DNA of 64,000 bases. Origin: Aureimonas phyllosphaerae. GTDB lineage: Bacteria; Pseudomonadota; Alphaproteobacteria; Rhizobiales; Rhizobiaceae. Where the stretch lies: NCBI RefSeq assembly GCF_900113065.1, contig NZ_FOOA01000001.1, positions 496,001 to 560,000 of the forward strand, given 5' to 3'. The notes below the pieces were generated by a model. That model was given only the letters and a program-made list of their open reading frames with translations. It was not told where the DNA came from and did not search any database. A program made the position numbers and the translations under genes. Of the stretch, positions 35,225 through 43,937 are shown piece by piece (within the stretch, counting starts at the first letter, position 1; each line of letters begins with the position of its first letter).

Positions 35225-35899
35225 TCAGCGGGCCTCCCGGCTGGAATAGCGAGTCTCGAAGCGGGCGACGAGGCGCACCAGCGGCAGAAGCAGAACGAGA
35301 TAGAGAAGCGCCGCGCCGATCAGCGGCGTCGGGTTGGCCGCCAGCGCCTGCGCCTGCGTCGCCTGCTTCAGAAGGTCCGGCAGCGCGACCACCGAGGCGA
35401 GCGCCGTGTCCTTCATGACGTTGATGGAATTGTTGGTGAGCGGCGGGATCACGATCCGCACGGCCTGCGGCAGTATCACGTCGCGCATCACGTCGAAGGC
35501 GTTGAGGCCAATCGACTGGGCCGCCTCGAACTGGCCGCGCGGGATCGCCTCGATGCCGGCACGGTAGATCTCGGCCGTGTAGGCCGCCGAGACCGTCGTC
35601 AGGGCGAGGCATGCGGAGGCGAAGGGCGACAGGCGGATGCCGATGAAGGGAAAGGCGTAATAGACGATCACCAGCCACACGAGGACGGGCAGCGCCCGGA
35701 ACACGTCGATATAGGCGATAGACAGCCAGCGGAGCGGGCGCGGCGCATAGAGGCGCACCAGCGCCAGTGCCAGGCCCCCGACGAGGCCGAGGATGATCGA
35801 GAGTCCGCCGAGCAGGATCGTGCGCCAGAGCCCCTGGAGAAGCTGGGGCATCGAGCGCCAGAGGACGTCGACGTTGAAGAAGGTTGTGACGATGTCCAT
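35225..35899 (-). CDS. Polar amino acid ABC transporter permease, HisM/GlnP-like
   Basis: This 224-residue inner-membrane permease has about five transmembrane helices. It shows the PAAT signature YIDVFRALPVLVWLV, the AYTAEIYRAGIEAIPRGQFEAAQSIGLNAFDVMRDVILPQA loop (the EAA-like contact for the ATPase) and NNSINVMKDTALASVV. Only one permease gene is present, so the transporter probably uses a homodimer. A stable hairpin separates it from the binding-protein gene. Confidence 0.85.
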   Translation of the reverse strand: MDIVTTFFNVDVLWRSMPQLLQGLWRTILLGGLSIILGLVGGLALALVRLYAPRPLRWLSIAYIDVFRALPVLVWLVIVYYAFPFIGIRLSPFASACLALTTVSAAYTAEIYRAGIEAIPRGQFEAAQSIGLNAFDVMRDVILPQAVRIVIPPLTNNSINVMKDTALASVVALPDLLKQATQAQALAANPTPLIGAALLYLVLLLPLVRLVARFETRYSSREAR

Positions 35900-35922
35900 G
35901 CCGAGCCCTGCGACGGGGTGGG

Positions 35923-35953
35923 GCGGATGCGGTGCCGGTCGCGCCGCATCCGC
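35923..35953 (-). other. Intercistronic hairpin between binding protein and permease
   Basis: The 10-base arms GCGGATGCGG and CCGCATCCGC pair perfectly around an 11-base loop in the 75-base gap. Read leftwards there is no T-run. It is a likely mRNA stabiliser or partial transcription barrier after the highly expressed binding-protein gene. Confidence 0.55.
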
Positions 35954-35974
35954 AGATCGGTCGAACGGGGCCCG

Positions 35975-36760
35975 TTAGAGCTTGGGCGCTTCAAGGACCT
36001 TTGTCGTCGAGGTCGATGCGTCCGGCTTGGAGCCGAACCACTTCTCGTGAATCTGGGCGAGGAAGCCGTCGTTCTTCATCTCGGTGATCGCCTTGGTGGC
36101 CTCGGCTACGAGCGGCGAGTCCTTCGCGAACATGATCGAATACTGCTCACCGGTCGGGATGCGCTCGACGACGGCATATTGCGGCTTGTCCTTGATGTAG
36201 TAGGCGACCGCGGGAATGTCGGAGATGTAGCCGTCGATGCGGCCGGCTGCGAGGTCGAGCATGGCGGGCGCGAGGCCTTCGAAGCGGCGGATCTCGGAGA
36301 GGCCGAGGTCCTTCTCGTGCTGCGTGGCGTAGATGTCGCCGGTGGAACCCGTGTCGACGCCGACGACCTTGCCCTTCAGGCCCGACAGGCCGGCAATCCC
36401 GGAGTCCTTCAGGACCGAGAGCGACTGGTCGCTGTCGTAGTAGGGCTGTGCGAAGGAGACCGATTCCAGTCGCTTCTTGGTGATGGTGATCGAGGAGATC
36501 GCGGCATCGATGCGGCCCGACTGCACGGCGGAGAAGAGCCCATTGAAGGGAATGTTCTCGAAGGTGACGTCGTCGTAGCCCATGCGCTTGGCAGCTTCGC
36601 GCACCAGATCGACCTCGAAGCCGACGGTCTCGGACTTCTCGTCCTGAAACTCCCAGGGGACGTTGCCGATGTTGGCGCCGACGGTCAGCGACTTGGCGCT
36701 GGCGGGCGCGGCGAAGGCCAGGAGGGCGGCTGCCAGGGCGGCCAGTTTGAAGCGGGTCAT
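35975..36760 (-). CDS. Polar amino acid ABC transporter substrate-binding protein
   Basis: This 261-residue SBP_bac_3 family periplasmic protein has a signal peptide of about 22 residues (MTRFKLAALAAALLAFAAPASA). The mature part shows GANIGNVPWEFQDEKSETVGFEVDLV, the RIDAAISSITITKKR hinge and GVDTGSTGD. AAGGAG lies 6 bases before the ATG. It is first in the leftward operon and divergent from the NTF2-like gene across a 149-base region with a complex inverted repeat. The ligand is likely an amino acid or a carbamoyl/acyl derivative. Confidence 0.85.
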   Translation of the reverse strand: MTRFKLAALAAALLAFAAPASAKSLTVGANIGNVPWEFQDEKSETVGFEVDLVREAAKRMGYDDVTFENIPFNGLFSAVQSGRIDAAISSITITKKRLESVSFAQPYYDSDQSLSVLKDSGIAGLSGLKGKVVGVDTGSTGDIYATQHEKDLGLSEIRRFEGLAPAMLDLAAGRIDGYISDIPAVAYYIKDKPQYAVVERIPTGEQYSIMFAKDSPLVAEATKAITEMKNDGFLAQIHEKWFGSKPDASTSTTKVLEAPKL

Positions 36761-36850
36761 GTCGGCTCCTTCGAGACTGGATCAGGGTTGAGGCGTCGGC
36801 GCATGGACGCATCGCCGGGCCTTGCGCAAAATTTGTTCAGCGCCCCGCAT

Positions 36851-36883
36851 TGCACTCCATTGGTCAATGGTATGGACTGCATG
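36851..36883. promoter_or_regulatory. Nested inverted repeats, candidate GntR operator
   Basis: CCATTG-GT-CAATGG (36857-36870) is a perfect inverted repeat. Around it TGCACTCCAT (36851) and ATGGACTGCA (36872) match as inverted arms in 9 of 10 positions. The octamer ACTGCATG at 36876 recurs twice in front of the gntR gene at 38093. The site lies between the divergent amino acid binding-protein and NTF2-like genes. Confidence 0.5.
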
Positions 36884-36909
36884 GAGTTTTGAAAAGAGGA
36901 AAAAACGGG

Positions 36910-37332
36910 ATGGATGCGAAATTGCATACAGGTTCTTCGGCAGGGGCTCAGGGCGACGCCGACATGGTGCGCGAGTACCTGGAAGCCTCCATGGTCCCGG
37001 ATCCGGACCGGGCGGCCACCTTCATGGCGCCGGGCTGCGTCATCACCTTCACCGGCGGACGCGTCTTCGATCACCCGAGCGGGCCGACCGCCGTCAACGC
37101 CGGGCGCTACAAGTGGGTGAAGAAGCGGATGGAGCGGTTCGACGTAGCACCGGGCCCGGACGCGACCGTCGTCTATTCGATCGGCAAGCTCTACGGGGAA
37201 TGGCCCGACGGCACGCCCTTCGACGACAATCGTTACGTCGATCGCTTCGAGGTCGTCGATGGACGGATCACGCGAATGGACGTCTGGAACGACAGCGCCG
37301 AGTGGATCCTCGACCCCTCGCTCCGGCGCTGA
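36910..37332 (+). CDS. NTF2-like / SnoaL-like small protein
   Basis: This 140-residue protein has the pattern of the NTF2-like cone fold: an N-terminal helix MVREYLEASMVPDPDRAATFMAPGC followed by strands FTGGRVF, TVVYSIGKLYGEWPDGTPFDDNRYVDRFEVVDGRITRMDVWND. This superfamily includes isomerases, hydrolases and ring-cleaving helpers. Catalytic residues cannot be assigned with confidence. It stands between the amino acid transporter promoter and a convergent GntR gene (5 bases away) and is probably under the same regulator. Confidence 0.6.
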   Translation: MDAKLHTGSSAGAQGDADMVREYLEASMVPDPDRAATFMAPGCVITFTGGRVFDHPSGPTAVNAGRYKWVKKRMERFDVAPGPDATVVYSIGKLYGEWPDGTPFDDNRYVDRFEVVDGRITRMDVWNDSAEWILDPSLRR

Positions 37333-37337
37333 ACGGC

Positions 37338-38093
37338 TCAGCCGTCAGCGGACTGCTTGCGGCGGCGTCGTGGCGCGGTCGGCTCGAGCTGCGCGTAAGG
37401 GGCCAGAATATCCATGAGATCGCCGCGCGCTTCCGGCGCCTTGAGGAGCGCGCGTTGCGCCACCTGGTCGAGGTGGTGCGCCATCAATTCGCCTGCCCTC
37501 GCCTCGTTGCCGCTCTCCAGCGCCTTCAGCACCTCGCGATGCTCGGACACAGCGCACTCCGATGAATGCGGGCGGCCGAAGGTCGCGAGCGACAGGCAGG
37601 AGCGGTAGGCGGTCTCGCGCACGTAGCGCGACAGGGTCGGCCGCCCCGTCATCTCGGCGAGGCGCACGTGGAACTCGGTGGCCAGCCGCAGCGACGCCGC
37701 CGCCGAGCCGCCCTTCGCGCCCTCCTCGGCATCGACATGCGCGGAAAGCTCGGCGATCTGCCGCTGCGTCAGCCGTCCGGCGAGGCGGCGAACCACCAGC
37801 CGTTCCAGCTCAATGCGGATGTCGAACTCGTCGCGCGCGTCCTCGAAGGACGGCGTCGCCACCACCGCGATCCGGTTGCGCCGCAACTCCACGAGCCCTT
37901 CGGAGGCGAGTTGTCCGAGCGCATGCCGCGCCAGCGTGCGGCTGACCCCGAAGCGCTCGCCGAGCTGATCTTCCGGGAGCTTGTCGCCGGGCGCCAGAGC
38001 CTGCTCCAGGATCGCGCGCCGGATGGCGCGACAGATCACCGATGCGCGGTCGCTCGCCGCCCCGTCGTCACTCGCCGGCAATTCCCCTGTCAC
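37338..38093 (-). CDS. GntR family transcriptional regulator with FCD ligand domain
   Basis: This 251-residue regulator starts with GTG at 38093 behind AAAGAGAG. It has an N-terminal winged helix (RRAILEQALAPGDKLPEDQLGERFGVSRTLARHALGQLASEG) and a C-terminal FCD bundle with probable metal/carboxylate residues (RLATEFHVRLAEMTG, SEHREVLKALESGN, MAHHLDQV). The recognition helix has SRTLARHAL instead of the common SRTPVREAL, so its operator may differ from that of the other GntR protein. It probably controls the divergent amino acid transport and NTF2-like genes. Confidence 0.8.
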   Translation of the reverse strand: MTGELPASDDGAASDRASVICRAIRRAILEQALAPGDKLPEDQLGERFGVSRTLARHALGQLASEGLVELRRNRIAVVATPSFEDARDEFDIRIELERLVVRRLAGRLTQRQIAELSAHVDAEEGAKGGSAAASLRLATEFHVRLAEMTGRPTLSRYVRETAYRSCLSLATFGRPHSSECAVSEHREVLKALESGNEARAGELMAHHLDQVAQRALLKAPEARGDLMDILAPYAQLEPTAPRRRRKQSADG

Positions 38094-38191
38094 GCAGCGC
38101 TCTCTTTCAAAGTTCCTGGCATCGACCTACCACCGCGCACCGATGCGGAGAAGATCGGCCGCGCCTCAACAGGCGGTGATCCCTCACCCCA

Positions 38192-38222
38192 ACTGCATGC
38201 AGGATGATGCATCGACTGCATG
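38192..38222. promoter_or_regulatory. Paired ACTGCATG sites upstream of gntR
   Basis: ACTGCATG occurs at 38192 (inside the palindrome CTGCATGCAG, 38193-38202) and again at 38215, with the palindrome GATGCATC (38206-38213) between them. The same octamer is in the transporter promoter at 36876. These are candidate operators for autoregulation by the adjacent GntR protein. The region also separates it from the kinase gene. Confidence 0.45.
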
Positions 38223-38238
38223 CGCAAGCGCAAGCCCG

Positions 38239-40707
38239 TCAGCCGCGCAGCAGGCGGTGAAGCTGCGTTGCCAGTTGGCTTTGGTTGTAGGGCTTGCCGA
38301 GGCGCGGCAGATCGAGGCGCTCGTCGGCCGGCATTTCCGCGTTGCCGGTCGCAAGGAGGATCGGCAGGCGGGGGTAGCTGCCGCGTGCGGCCCGGGCAAG
38401 CTCGGCCCCGTTCATGCGAGGCATCGCATAGTCGGTGATCATCAGGTCAAAGGGACCGTCCTGCGCCAGGATCTCCAGCGCTTCGGCGCCGGAGGCGGCT
38501 TCCAGCACGTCGTGGCCGAGGTCGCGCAGCATGTCGACCGTGCTCATGGAGACGAGCATGTCGTCGTCGACCACCAGAATACGCGCGGGCGGCAGCTCGC
38601 CGGGCTCGACGATGATCGGCTCCGCCGCGGCAACGACGATAGGCGCCGCGTCCCTGCTCGCTCTCGGCAGCCAGAGTTCGGCGCGCGTGCCCTCCCCCAC
38701 GACGCTCGACAGTCGCAGCGTTCCCTGCAGCTGGCTTGCCAGTCCGTGGATCATCGACAGACCGAGCCCGGTGCCCTTGCCGACGCCCTTGGTGGAGAAG
38801 AACGGCTCGGTCGCCTTCTTCAGCGTCTCGTCGTCCATGCCCTGGCCCGTGTCGGTCATCACCACGCGAACGTAGTCGCCCGGCACCAGATCGCCGTCGC
38901 CTGCCGCATGGTCGATTTCGAGCGTGAGCTGCCCACCGTTCGGCATGGCGTCGCGTGCGTTGACCGCAAGGTTCAGGATCGCGAGTTCCATCTGGTTGGC
39001 GTCGACAAGGGCGATCGGCGCTTCCGCCGGATGCGAGATGGCGAGCTCGATGCCGCTACCGATCGACTGCTCGAGAAGATCGACCATGCCGTTGACGATC
39101 TCAGACAGGTCGCGCGGCTCCACCGACAGGTCCTGGCGGCGCGCAAAGGCGAGAAGGCGCTGCGTCAGGGCGGTCCCACGCTGCGCGCCGAGGACGGCAC
39201 CATCGATCAGCCGGGCGGTACGCGGATCGGCGGGCAGGTGCTTGCGCAGAAGCTCGAGGTTGCCGAGGATTGCCATCAGAAGGTTGTTGAAGTCGTGGGC
39301 GACGCCACCGGTCAGCTGGCCGATCGCCTCCAGCTTCTGGCTCTGGCGCAGCGCGCTCTGCGCCTCGATCAGTTCCGCCTCCCGCCGCAGGCGGTCGGTC
39401 ACGTCGGTGACGAACTGGTAGCAACCGATGAGCGCTCCTTCGGCGTCGTGGAGCGGACGGAAGGTGACCTCGTAGTAGGGCCGTGCTCGTTCCGGATCGC
39501 CGAATTCCTCGATGAAAGTCACGGGCTCGCCGCCGAGGCCCCGCGCCCATCCCGCGCGCACCTCGGCCTGCTGTTCCGGACGGTCGGCCAGATGGGCGAG
39601 AATGTTATCGCCCGCCTTCGGCCGGAGGCCGAACACGCGCTCGAACTCGTCGGCATTGGCGGCGTTGATCGCGAGGATGTTGTAGTCGAGATCGACCGCC
39701 ATCACCATGACGTCGGTATGCTCGACGATGGCACCCAGGAGATTGCGCTCGGCCGTTCGCTCGGCCACCCGCTCTTCGAGATTTGCGTTCAGCTCGCGCA
39801 AGCCCTCTTCGGCGAGCCGTCGGTCGTGGATGTCGACCGATGCGCCGAACCAGCGCGTGACCTCGCCGGTGTGTCGGTCGCGGTACGAGTGCGCGCGGTC
39901 GAGGAACCACCGATACTCGCCCGCAGCGGACAGGATCCGATGCTCGGAGAAGTGGGCTTCGTCGTTGTCACGCGCCTTCTGGAAGGCCGCCACGACATGC
40001 GGCGCGTCGTCGGAATGGATGAAGGCACCGGCGATCTCGCCCGGCGACATCGAGCGAAAGCCCGCGCCGGTGTATTCTGAGAATTGCCGACTGAGGAACT
40101 CCATCTGCCCGTTCGCATCCGCGATCCAGATGATCTGCGGAACCGTGTCCACCATTAGGCGGAACTCGGCTTCGCTGTCCTTCAGCACCGTCTCGGCCGC
40201 GTCCCGCTGCCGCTCGGCGAGGACACGATCCGTCACGTCCGTCACGACGCAGAGGATACCGGCTGGTGCCTCGTCCTCGCCCGCGACCGGCGAACAGCCG
40301 AGGTCCACGAAGACCTGCCGTACCGCACCGTCGCGGCGGAACGTCAGTTCGCGCGCGTGATCGGTCAGCGCCTTGCCGCCGAGCACACCCGCCATCGTTT
40401 CGGCGTCGAGCCCGAGCGCGTCGAGCCCGGCATCGCGGACACTCGCGCCGAGAAGATCAGGATGCCGATCCCCGACGAGGATGGAGAAGGCATCGTTGTA
40501 GAGGCACAGACCCTCAGGTCCCCAGAGGAGGACCATCGGAACGGGCGAGCGCAGCACGATGGACAGCGAGGTCCGAAGGGCCGGGGTCCATGCCGCGGCG
40601 TCGGCCAGTGCCGTGGCCCGCCAGTCGTGCGAAGCGATCAGGGTTCCGCAAGCGCCGCCGGTCTCGGCGAGCTTCTGCAGAAAGGCCTTTTCGACGACAG
40701 CAGGCAA
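38239..40707 (-). CDS. Hybrid PAS-domain sensor histidine kinase with C-terminal receiver
   Basis: This 822-residue cytoplasmic-looking sensor has no clear transmembrane helix. Order: a GAF/PAS-like segment (about 45-160), a PAS/PAC unit (about 180-300), a coiled coil, another PAS (about 325-440), the phospho-acceptor H471 ([11 protein letters not shown]), the HATPase N-box (N583, [12 protein letters not shown]), G-boxes ([16 protein letters not shown]) and a receiver with D759 ([10 protein letters not shown]) and K in GKPYN. It starts with TTG at 40707 behind GAGGAT. It resembles the HWE-independent FixL/blue-light type hybrid kinases; the signal is unknown. Confidence 0.8.
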   Translation of the reverse strand: MPAVVEKAFLQKLAETGGACGTLIASHDWRATALADAAAWTPALRTSLSIVLRSPVPMVLLWGPEGLCLYNDAFSILVGDRHPDLLGASVRDAGLDALGLDAETMAGVLGGKALTDHARELTFRRDGAVRQVFVDLGCSPVAGEDEAPAGILCVVTDVTDRVLAERQRDAAETVLKDSEAEFRLMVDTVPQIIWIADANGQMEFLSRQFSEYTGAGFRSMSPGEIAGAFIHSDDAPHVVAAFQKARDNDEAHFSEHRILSAAGEYRWFLDRAHSYRDRHTGEVTRWFGASVDIHDRRLAEEGLRELNANLEERVAERTAERNLLGAIVEHTDVMVMAVDLDYNILAINAANADEFERVFGLRPKAGDNILAHLADRPEQQAEVRAGWARGLGGEPVTFIEEFGDPERARPYYEVTFRPLHDAEGALIGCYQFVTDVTDRLRREAELIEAQSALRQSQKLEAIGQLTGGVAHDFNNLLMAILGNLELLRKHLPADPRTARLIDGAVLGAQRGTALTQRLLAFARRQDLSVEPRDLSEIVNGMVDLLEQSIGSGIELAISHPAEAPIALVDANQMELAILNLAVNARDAMPNGGQLTLEIDHAAGDGDLVPGDYVRVVMTDTGQGMDDETLKKATEPFFSTKGVGKGTGLGLSMIHGLASQLQGTLRLSSVVGEGTRAELWLPRASRDAAPIVVAAAEPIIVEPGELPPARILVVDDDMLVSMSTVDMLRDLGHDVLEAASGAEALEILAQDGPFDLMITDYAMPRMNGAELARAARGSYPRLPILLATGNAEMPADERLDLPRLGKPYNQSQLATQLHRLLRG

Positions 40708-41113
40708 AATCGATCCTCATCCCGGCACAGAATCGCCTGTGCCTTTCGTTTCCTGTCTAAGACCTGCCGGCCGATCCGTCATGATCAACCTGCATCAGTC
40801 ACCTGCAAGAGTGCGCAAAAACAGCCCTTCAACGACCAGAAAAGGAGCTTCAACGCTCTCTGCGAACCCATCTGAGGTTCGTTGCCGCCGCCAACCGGAG
40901 CCTCCGAACCGTTCGCCCCTGCGGCCAAGATCGCTCCGACTGCATCAGCCGGCCTGATGCGGTCGCCTCTAGCGTGGCAACGGCCCGAGGCTACCTGAGG
41001 GCCGCGGTCACCGCACGGTGCGCTGATCGTGAGCGACCGGAACGACGCCCGCCCGAGGGCCGAGCGTCCGGCGCCCGGCCGCCCGAAAGCGGACGCCCAG
41101 GAGATCGGGGCTC
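40708..41113. other. 406-base intergenic region with GCATCAG motifs
   Basis: This region holds no convincing gene. It carries GCATCAG at 40792 and the inverted repeat at 40942-40960, between the divergent kinase gene and the small Rmf-like gene. A stretch near 41039 has GGAAC and later CGTC, which only weakly resembles an EcfG stress promoter. Confidence 0.5.
40942..40960. repeat. Inverted repeat GCATCAG-ccggc-CTGATGC, copy 1
   Basis: A perfect 7-bp inverted repeat with a 5-base centre, preceded by T. The same element, with one base changed in the centre, lies at 43938-43956. It is about 154 bases upstream of the Rmf-like gene. It could be a protein-binding site or an RNA hairpin. Confidence 0.65.
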
Positions 41114-41347
41114 ATGACATCCATTCCCTCCCCCGAGCGCAAGCAAGCGGTTTACGCTGGAGCCCAAGCGGCACGGGACGGCATGCATCGAAGCGAGAAC
41201 CCGCATCCGGTCGAAAGCGAGACCTGGAGCAACTGGATGGACGGCTTCGATCATCAGACCGCTTGGCTCCTGAACGGCCGTGGCACCTACGATCCGTTCG
41301 CGGCCGACGCATCCTCGCCGCACGAGGCTTCGCACCCCTTCGATTGA
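41114..41347 (+). CDS. Small Rmf/CrpP-like protein
   Basis: This 77-residue protein contains a compact motif, RKQAVYAGAQAARDGM..., then NPHP, then WSNWMDGFDH, which resembles the ribosome modulation factor pattern (RG.QAG..G, NPY, W..GW). In E. coli, Rmf drives 70S ribosomes into inactive dimers in stationary phase; CrpP-type relatives have other roles. AGGAG lies about 10 bases before the ATG. It is short, with an acidic tail. The assignment is tentative, but the motif order and the stress-gene setting agree. Confidence 0.5.
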   Translation: MTSIPSPERKQAVYAGAQAARDGMHRSENPHPVESETWSNWMDGFDHQTAWLLNGRGTYDPFAADASSPHEASHPFD

Positions 41348-41410
41348 CGGCGCCTGCGTGCCACCGCGCCCCTTGCCCGAAAGCTCCCGTCGCACAACCT
41401 TTTCCTGTCG

Positions 41411-42964
41411 ATGCAAAGGCCGACGCGACCCGGCTTCCTGCCCCCCGAGATGGAACCCTTCATGAGTCCCCCCTCCAGCGGACAACGTATCGAACGTCAG
41501 CAGCTCCAGCAGATCATCGCCGGCCTGACCGAGGGCGTGATCCTGATCGATCCCGATCAGACGATCGCCTGGGCGAATACCGCGGCCCTGTCGATGCACG
41601 GGGCGCGTGAATTGGCCGATCTCGGACGGACCGTGGACGAATATCGCGAGCGCTTCCAGCTGCGCTACCGCAACCATCACGCCCTCGACGACGGCACCTA
41701 TCCGGCGGACCGCGTGGTCGCGGGTGAGCTGTTCACCGACGTCATGGTCGAGGTCGCGCGCCACGGCGAGACGGAGCCCGAATGGGTCCACCGCGTGCGC
41801 AGCCTCGTCCTCAACGACGCGAATGGCGACCCGGACTGCCTCGTCCTGATCATCACCGACGCAACGGACGAGATGCAGGCGGTCGAGCGCTTCGAGCGCG
41901 CCTTCAACGCCAACCCCGCCCCCGCCCTGATCTGCCGCATCAGCGATCTCCGGTTCATCCGCGTGAACCAGGGCTTCCTCGACATGACGGGCTATACGCG
42001 CCAGGCCATTATCGGCCGGTCGGTCTACGACCTCGACGTGATGTCGGGCGCGGATCGGCGCGAGCTCGGCAAGGCACGCCTGTCGGAATGGGCGACGGTG
42101 CCGCAGATGGAAGCGTCGCTGCCGTTGCCGGAAGGCGAGACCAAGCTCGTGATCGTCGCCGGACAGCCGATCGAGATCGGCGACGAGCGCTGCATGCTGT
42201 TCACATTTGCCGACCTTGAGCCACGGCGAAAGGCGGAGTCGGCGCTGCGCAACAGCGAGGAGAAGTTCGCCAAGACCTTCCGCCTCGCCCCGGTGCCGAT
42301 GAAGGTCTCGACGCTCGACGGCTTCCGCATCGTCGACGTCAACGAGGCCTTTCTGAAGGAGACGGGCTGGGCGATCGAGGAGGTCGTCGGGCGCAGCGCG
42401 GCCGAGATCGAGCTGTGGGACACGGCGACGACGCGCCGCCGCATGGAGAGCGAGCTCGTCGAGACCGGCGGCTTCCGCGGCTACGAGGCGAAGCTGAAGA
42501 AGAAGGACGGCTCGACCGCCGACTGCCTCGTCTCGGCGGAGACGATCCGCATCGGCGGCGAAACCTGCGTCCTCGACGTGTTCCAGGATATCACCGCACG
42601 CAAGACATCCGAGCTCGAACTCGTGCGGGCGATCGAGGAGGCGCTCGCCGACACCTCCTGGCTCAGCCGGAGCGTGATGGAGAAGCTCGCCGACATGCGC
42701 TCGCCGCAGCGGGAGGGCGCCCGGAAACCAAGCAGCGCGGACCTGACCGAAAAGGAGCGGCAGGTGCTTGGGCTGATCTCGCAGGGGCTCGACGACGGCG
42801 AGATTGCCAAGCTGCTCTTCCTGTCGCGCAATACGGTTCGCAACCATGTCCAGCGCATCTATGCCAAGACCGGCGTTCACCGCCGGGGCGAGGCGATCGT
42901 CTGGGCCCGCGAGCGCGGGATCGTCGGATCCCAGCCGCCGGCCAAGCGTCCCAAGAAGACCTGA
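41411..42964 (+). CDS. Multi-PAS LuxR-type transcriptional regulator
   Basis: This protein of up to 517 residues has three PAS domains in a row (about 30-155 starting IIAGLTEGVILIDPDQ; 160-275 with FNANPAPALICRISDL; 285-405 with FRLAPVPMKVSTLDGFRIVDVNEAFLKETGW) and a C-terminal LuxR/GerE helix-turn-helix (LTEKERQVLGLISQGLDDGEIAKLL, SRNTVRNHVQRIYAKTG). It has no receiver domain, so it senses by PAS directly. Starts at 41411, 41450 and 41462 are all possible and none has a strong ribosome site. It is a good candidate reader of the GCATCAG sites around it. Confidence 0.75.
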   Translation: MQRPTRPGFLPPEMEPFMSPPSSGQRIERQQLQQIIAGLTEGVILIDPDQTIAWANTAALSMHGARELADLGRTVDEYRERFQLRYRNHHALDDGTYPADRVVAGELFTDVMVEVARHGETEPEWVHRVRSLVLNDANGDPDCLVLIITDATDEMQAVERFERAFNANPAPALICRISDLRFIRVNQGFLDMTGYTRQAIIGRSVYDLDVMSGADRRELGKARLSEWATVPQMEASLPLPEGETKLVIVAGQPIEIGDERCMLFTFADLEPRRKAESALRNSEEKFAKTFRLAPVPMKVSTLDGFRIVDVNEAFLKETGWAIEEVVGRSAAEIELWDTATTRRRMESELVETGGFRGYEAKLKKKDGSTADCLVSAETIRIGGETCVLDVFQDITARKTSELELVRAIEEALADTSWLSRSVMEKLADMRSPQREGARKPSSADLTEKERQVLGLISQGLDDGEIAKLLFLSRNTVRNHVQRIYAKTGVHRRGEAIVWARERGIVGSQPPAKRPKKT

Positions 42965-43002
42965 TCGTCAAAGATCGTTTCGCACGCCAGAAAGTTAGAT
43001 TC

Positions 43003-43027
43003 GCATCAGCTGCACTAGTGCAGATGC
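43003..43027. repeat. Compound inverted repeat upstream of aqpZ
   Basis: GCATC (43003) and GATGC (43023) flank a perfect 12-bp palindrome TGCACTAGTGCA (43011-43022), with AGC inserted on the left side only. The left arm is also a GCATCAG heptamer. A further GCATCAG lies at 43076, about 79 bases before the aquaporin start. Operator or transcript-end structure; no T-run follows. Confidence 0.5.
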
Positions 43028-43154
43028 GACTTATTTGGGTGGCTAATCCTCTAGCTTCGACGGGGAATGAACGCGGCATCAGTCAGGCATCGGCCTGCCG
43101 GCGAAACCAACGCCCCACACTGCCCGAAGGCAGGTCAAAGACAGGATGGCATTC

Positions 43155-43884
43155 ATGTTCAGGAAGCTCGCCGCCGAAGCTTTCGGCACCTTCTGGCTCG
43201 TTTTCGGAGGGTGCGGAAGCGCCGTTCTTGCCGCAAGCTTCCCGGAGCTCGGCATCGGCTTTACCGGCGTCGCGCTGGCGTTTGGCCTGACGGTTCTCAC
43301 GATGGCCTACACCGTCGGCGGCATCTCCGGTGGTCATTTCAACCCGGCCGTTTCGCTGGGCCTTGCGGTGTCCGGCCGCTTCTCTTGGAACCAGCTCGGC
43401 CCCTACTGGCTGGCGCAGGTGCTTGGCGGCATCCTCGGCGCTATCGTCCTCTATGCGATCGCGACCGGCAAGGCCGACTTCACTGCCGGTGGCTTCGCGT
43501 CCAACGGCTATGGGGTGAACTCGCCGGGCGGCTACGGCCTCCGGGTCGGCCTTCCTTATCGAGTTCGTCCTGACCGCCTTCTTCCTCATCATCATCCTCG
43601 AATCGACGGCGACCGCCGCGTCCGGCAGCTTCGCGCCGATCGCGATCGGCCTTGGCCTGACGCTGATCCACCTCATCTCGATCCCGGTCACCAACACGTC
43701 GGTCAACCCCGCCCGATCGCTGGCCGTCGCCTTCTTCGCCGATACCGGTGCGCTCGGTCAGGTCTGGCTGTTCTGGGTCGCGCCGCTGGCCGGCGCCGTG
43801 GCCGGTGCCCTGATCTGGCGCCATATCCTGTCGCCGGGCGAGTCGACGCGCGGCATCGGCGCGGACGACCAGCGCGCGCCCTGA
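43155..43884 (+). pseudogene. aqpZ: Aquaporin Z gene with a one-base frameshift
   Basis: The first part reads as AqpZ from [20 protein letters not shown] (ATG 43155, AGGATGG upstream), with the first pore motif HFNPAV (N63-A65). After GGYGL at about 43541 the frame slips. From 43543 the next frame gives [17 protein letters not shown] and carries the second pore motif (TSVNPARS) to a stop at 43884. One extra C in CTCCGGG (43541-43542) restores an intact 242-residue water channel. The read frame as given runs on to 43898 in nonsense. Either a real recent pseudogene or a sequencing/assembly error. Confidence 0.85.
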
Positions 43885-43937
43885 TGCGGGTCACGTAACC
43901 GGGAAAGCACTGATGCGGACGGCTATCGGGGTCGCCT

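Noticed and set aside
41039-41070. EcfG-type stress promoter (GGAAC then CGTT) before the Rmf-like gene.
   Set aside because: The second box reads CGTC and spacing is poor; not convincing.
43146-43898. A full-length 250-residue gene product from 43146 to 43898.
   Set aside because: After about residue 130 the translation becomes Arg/Pro/His-rich nonsense; the true aquaporin continues in the next frame.
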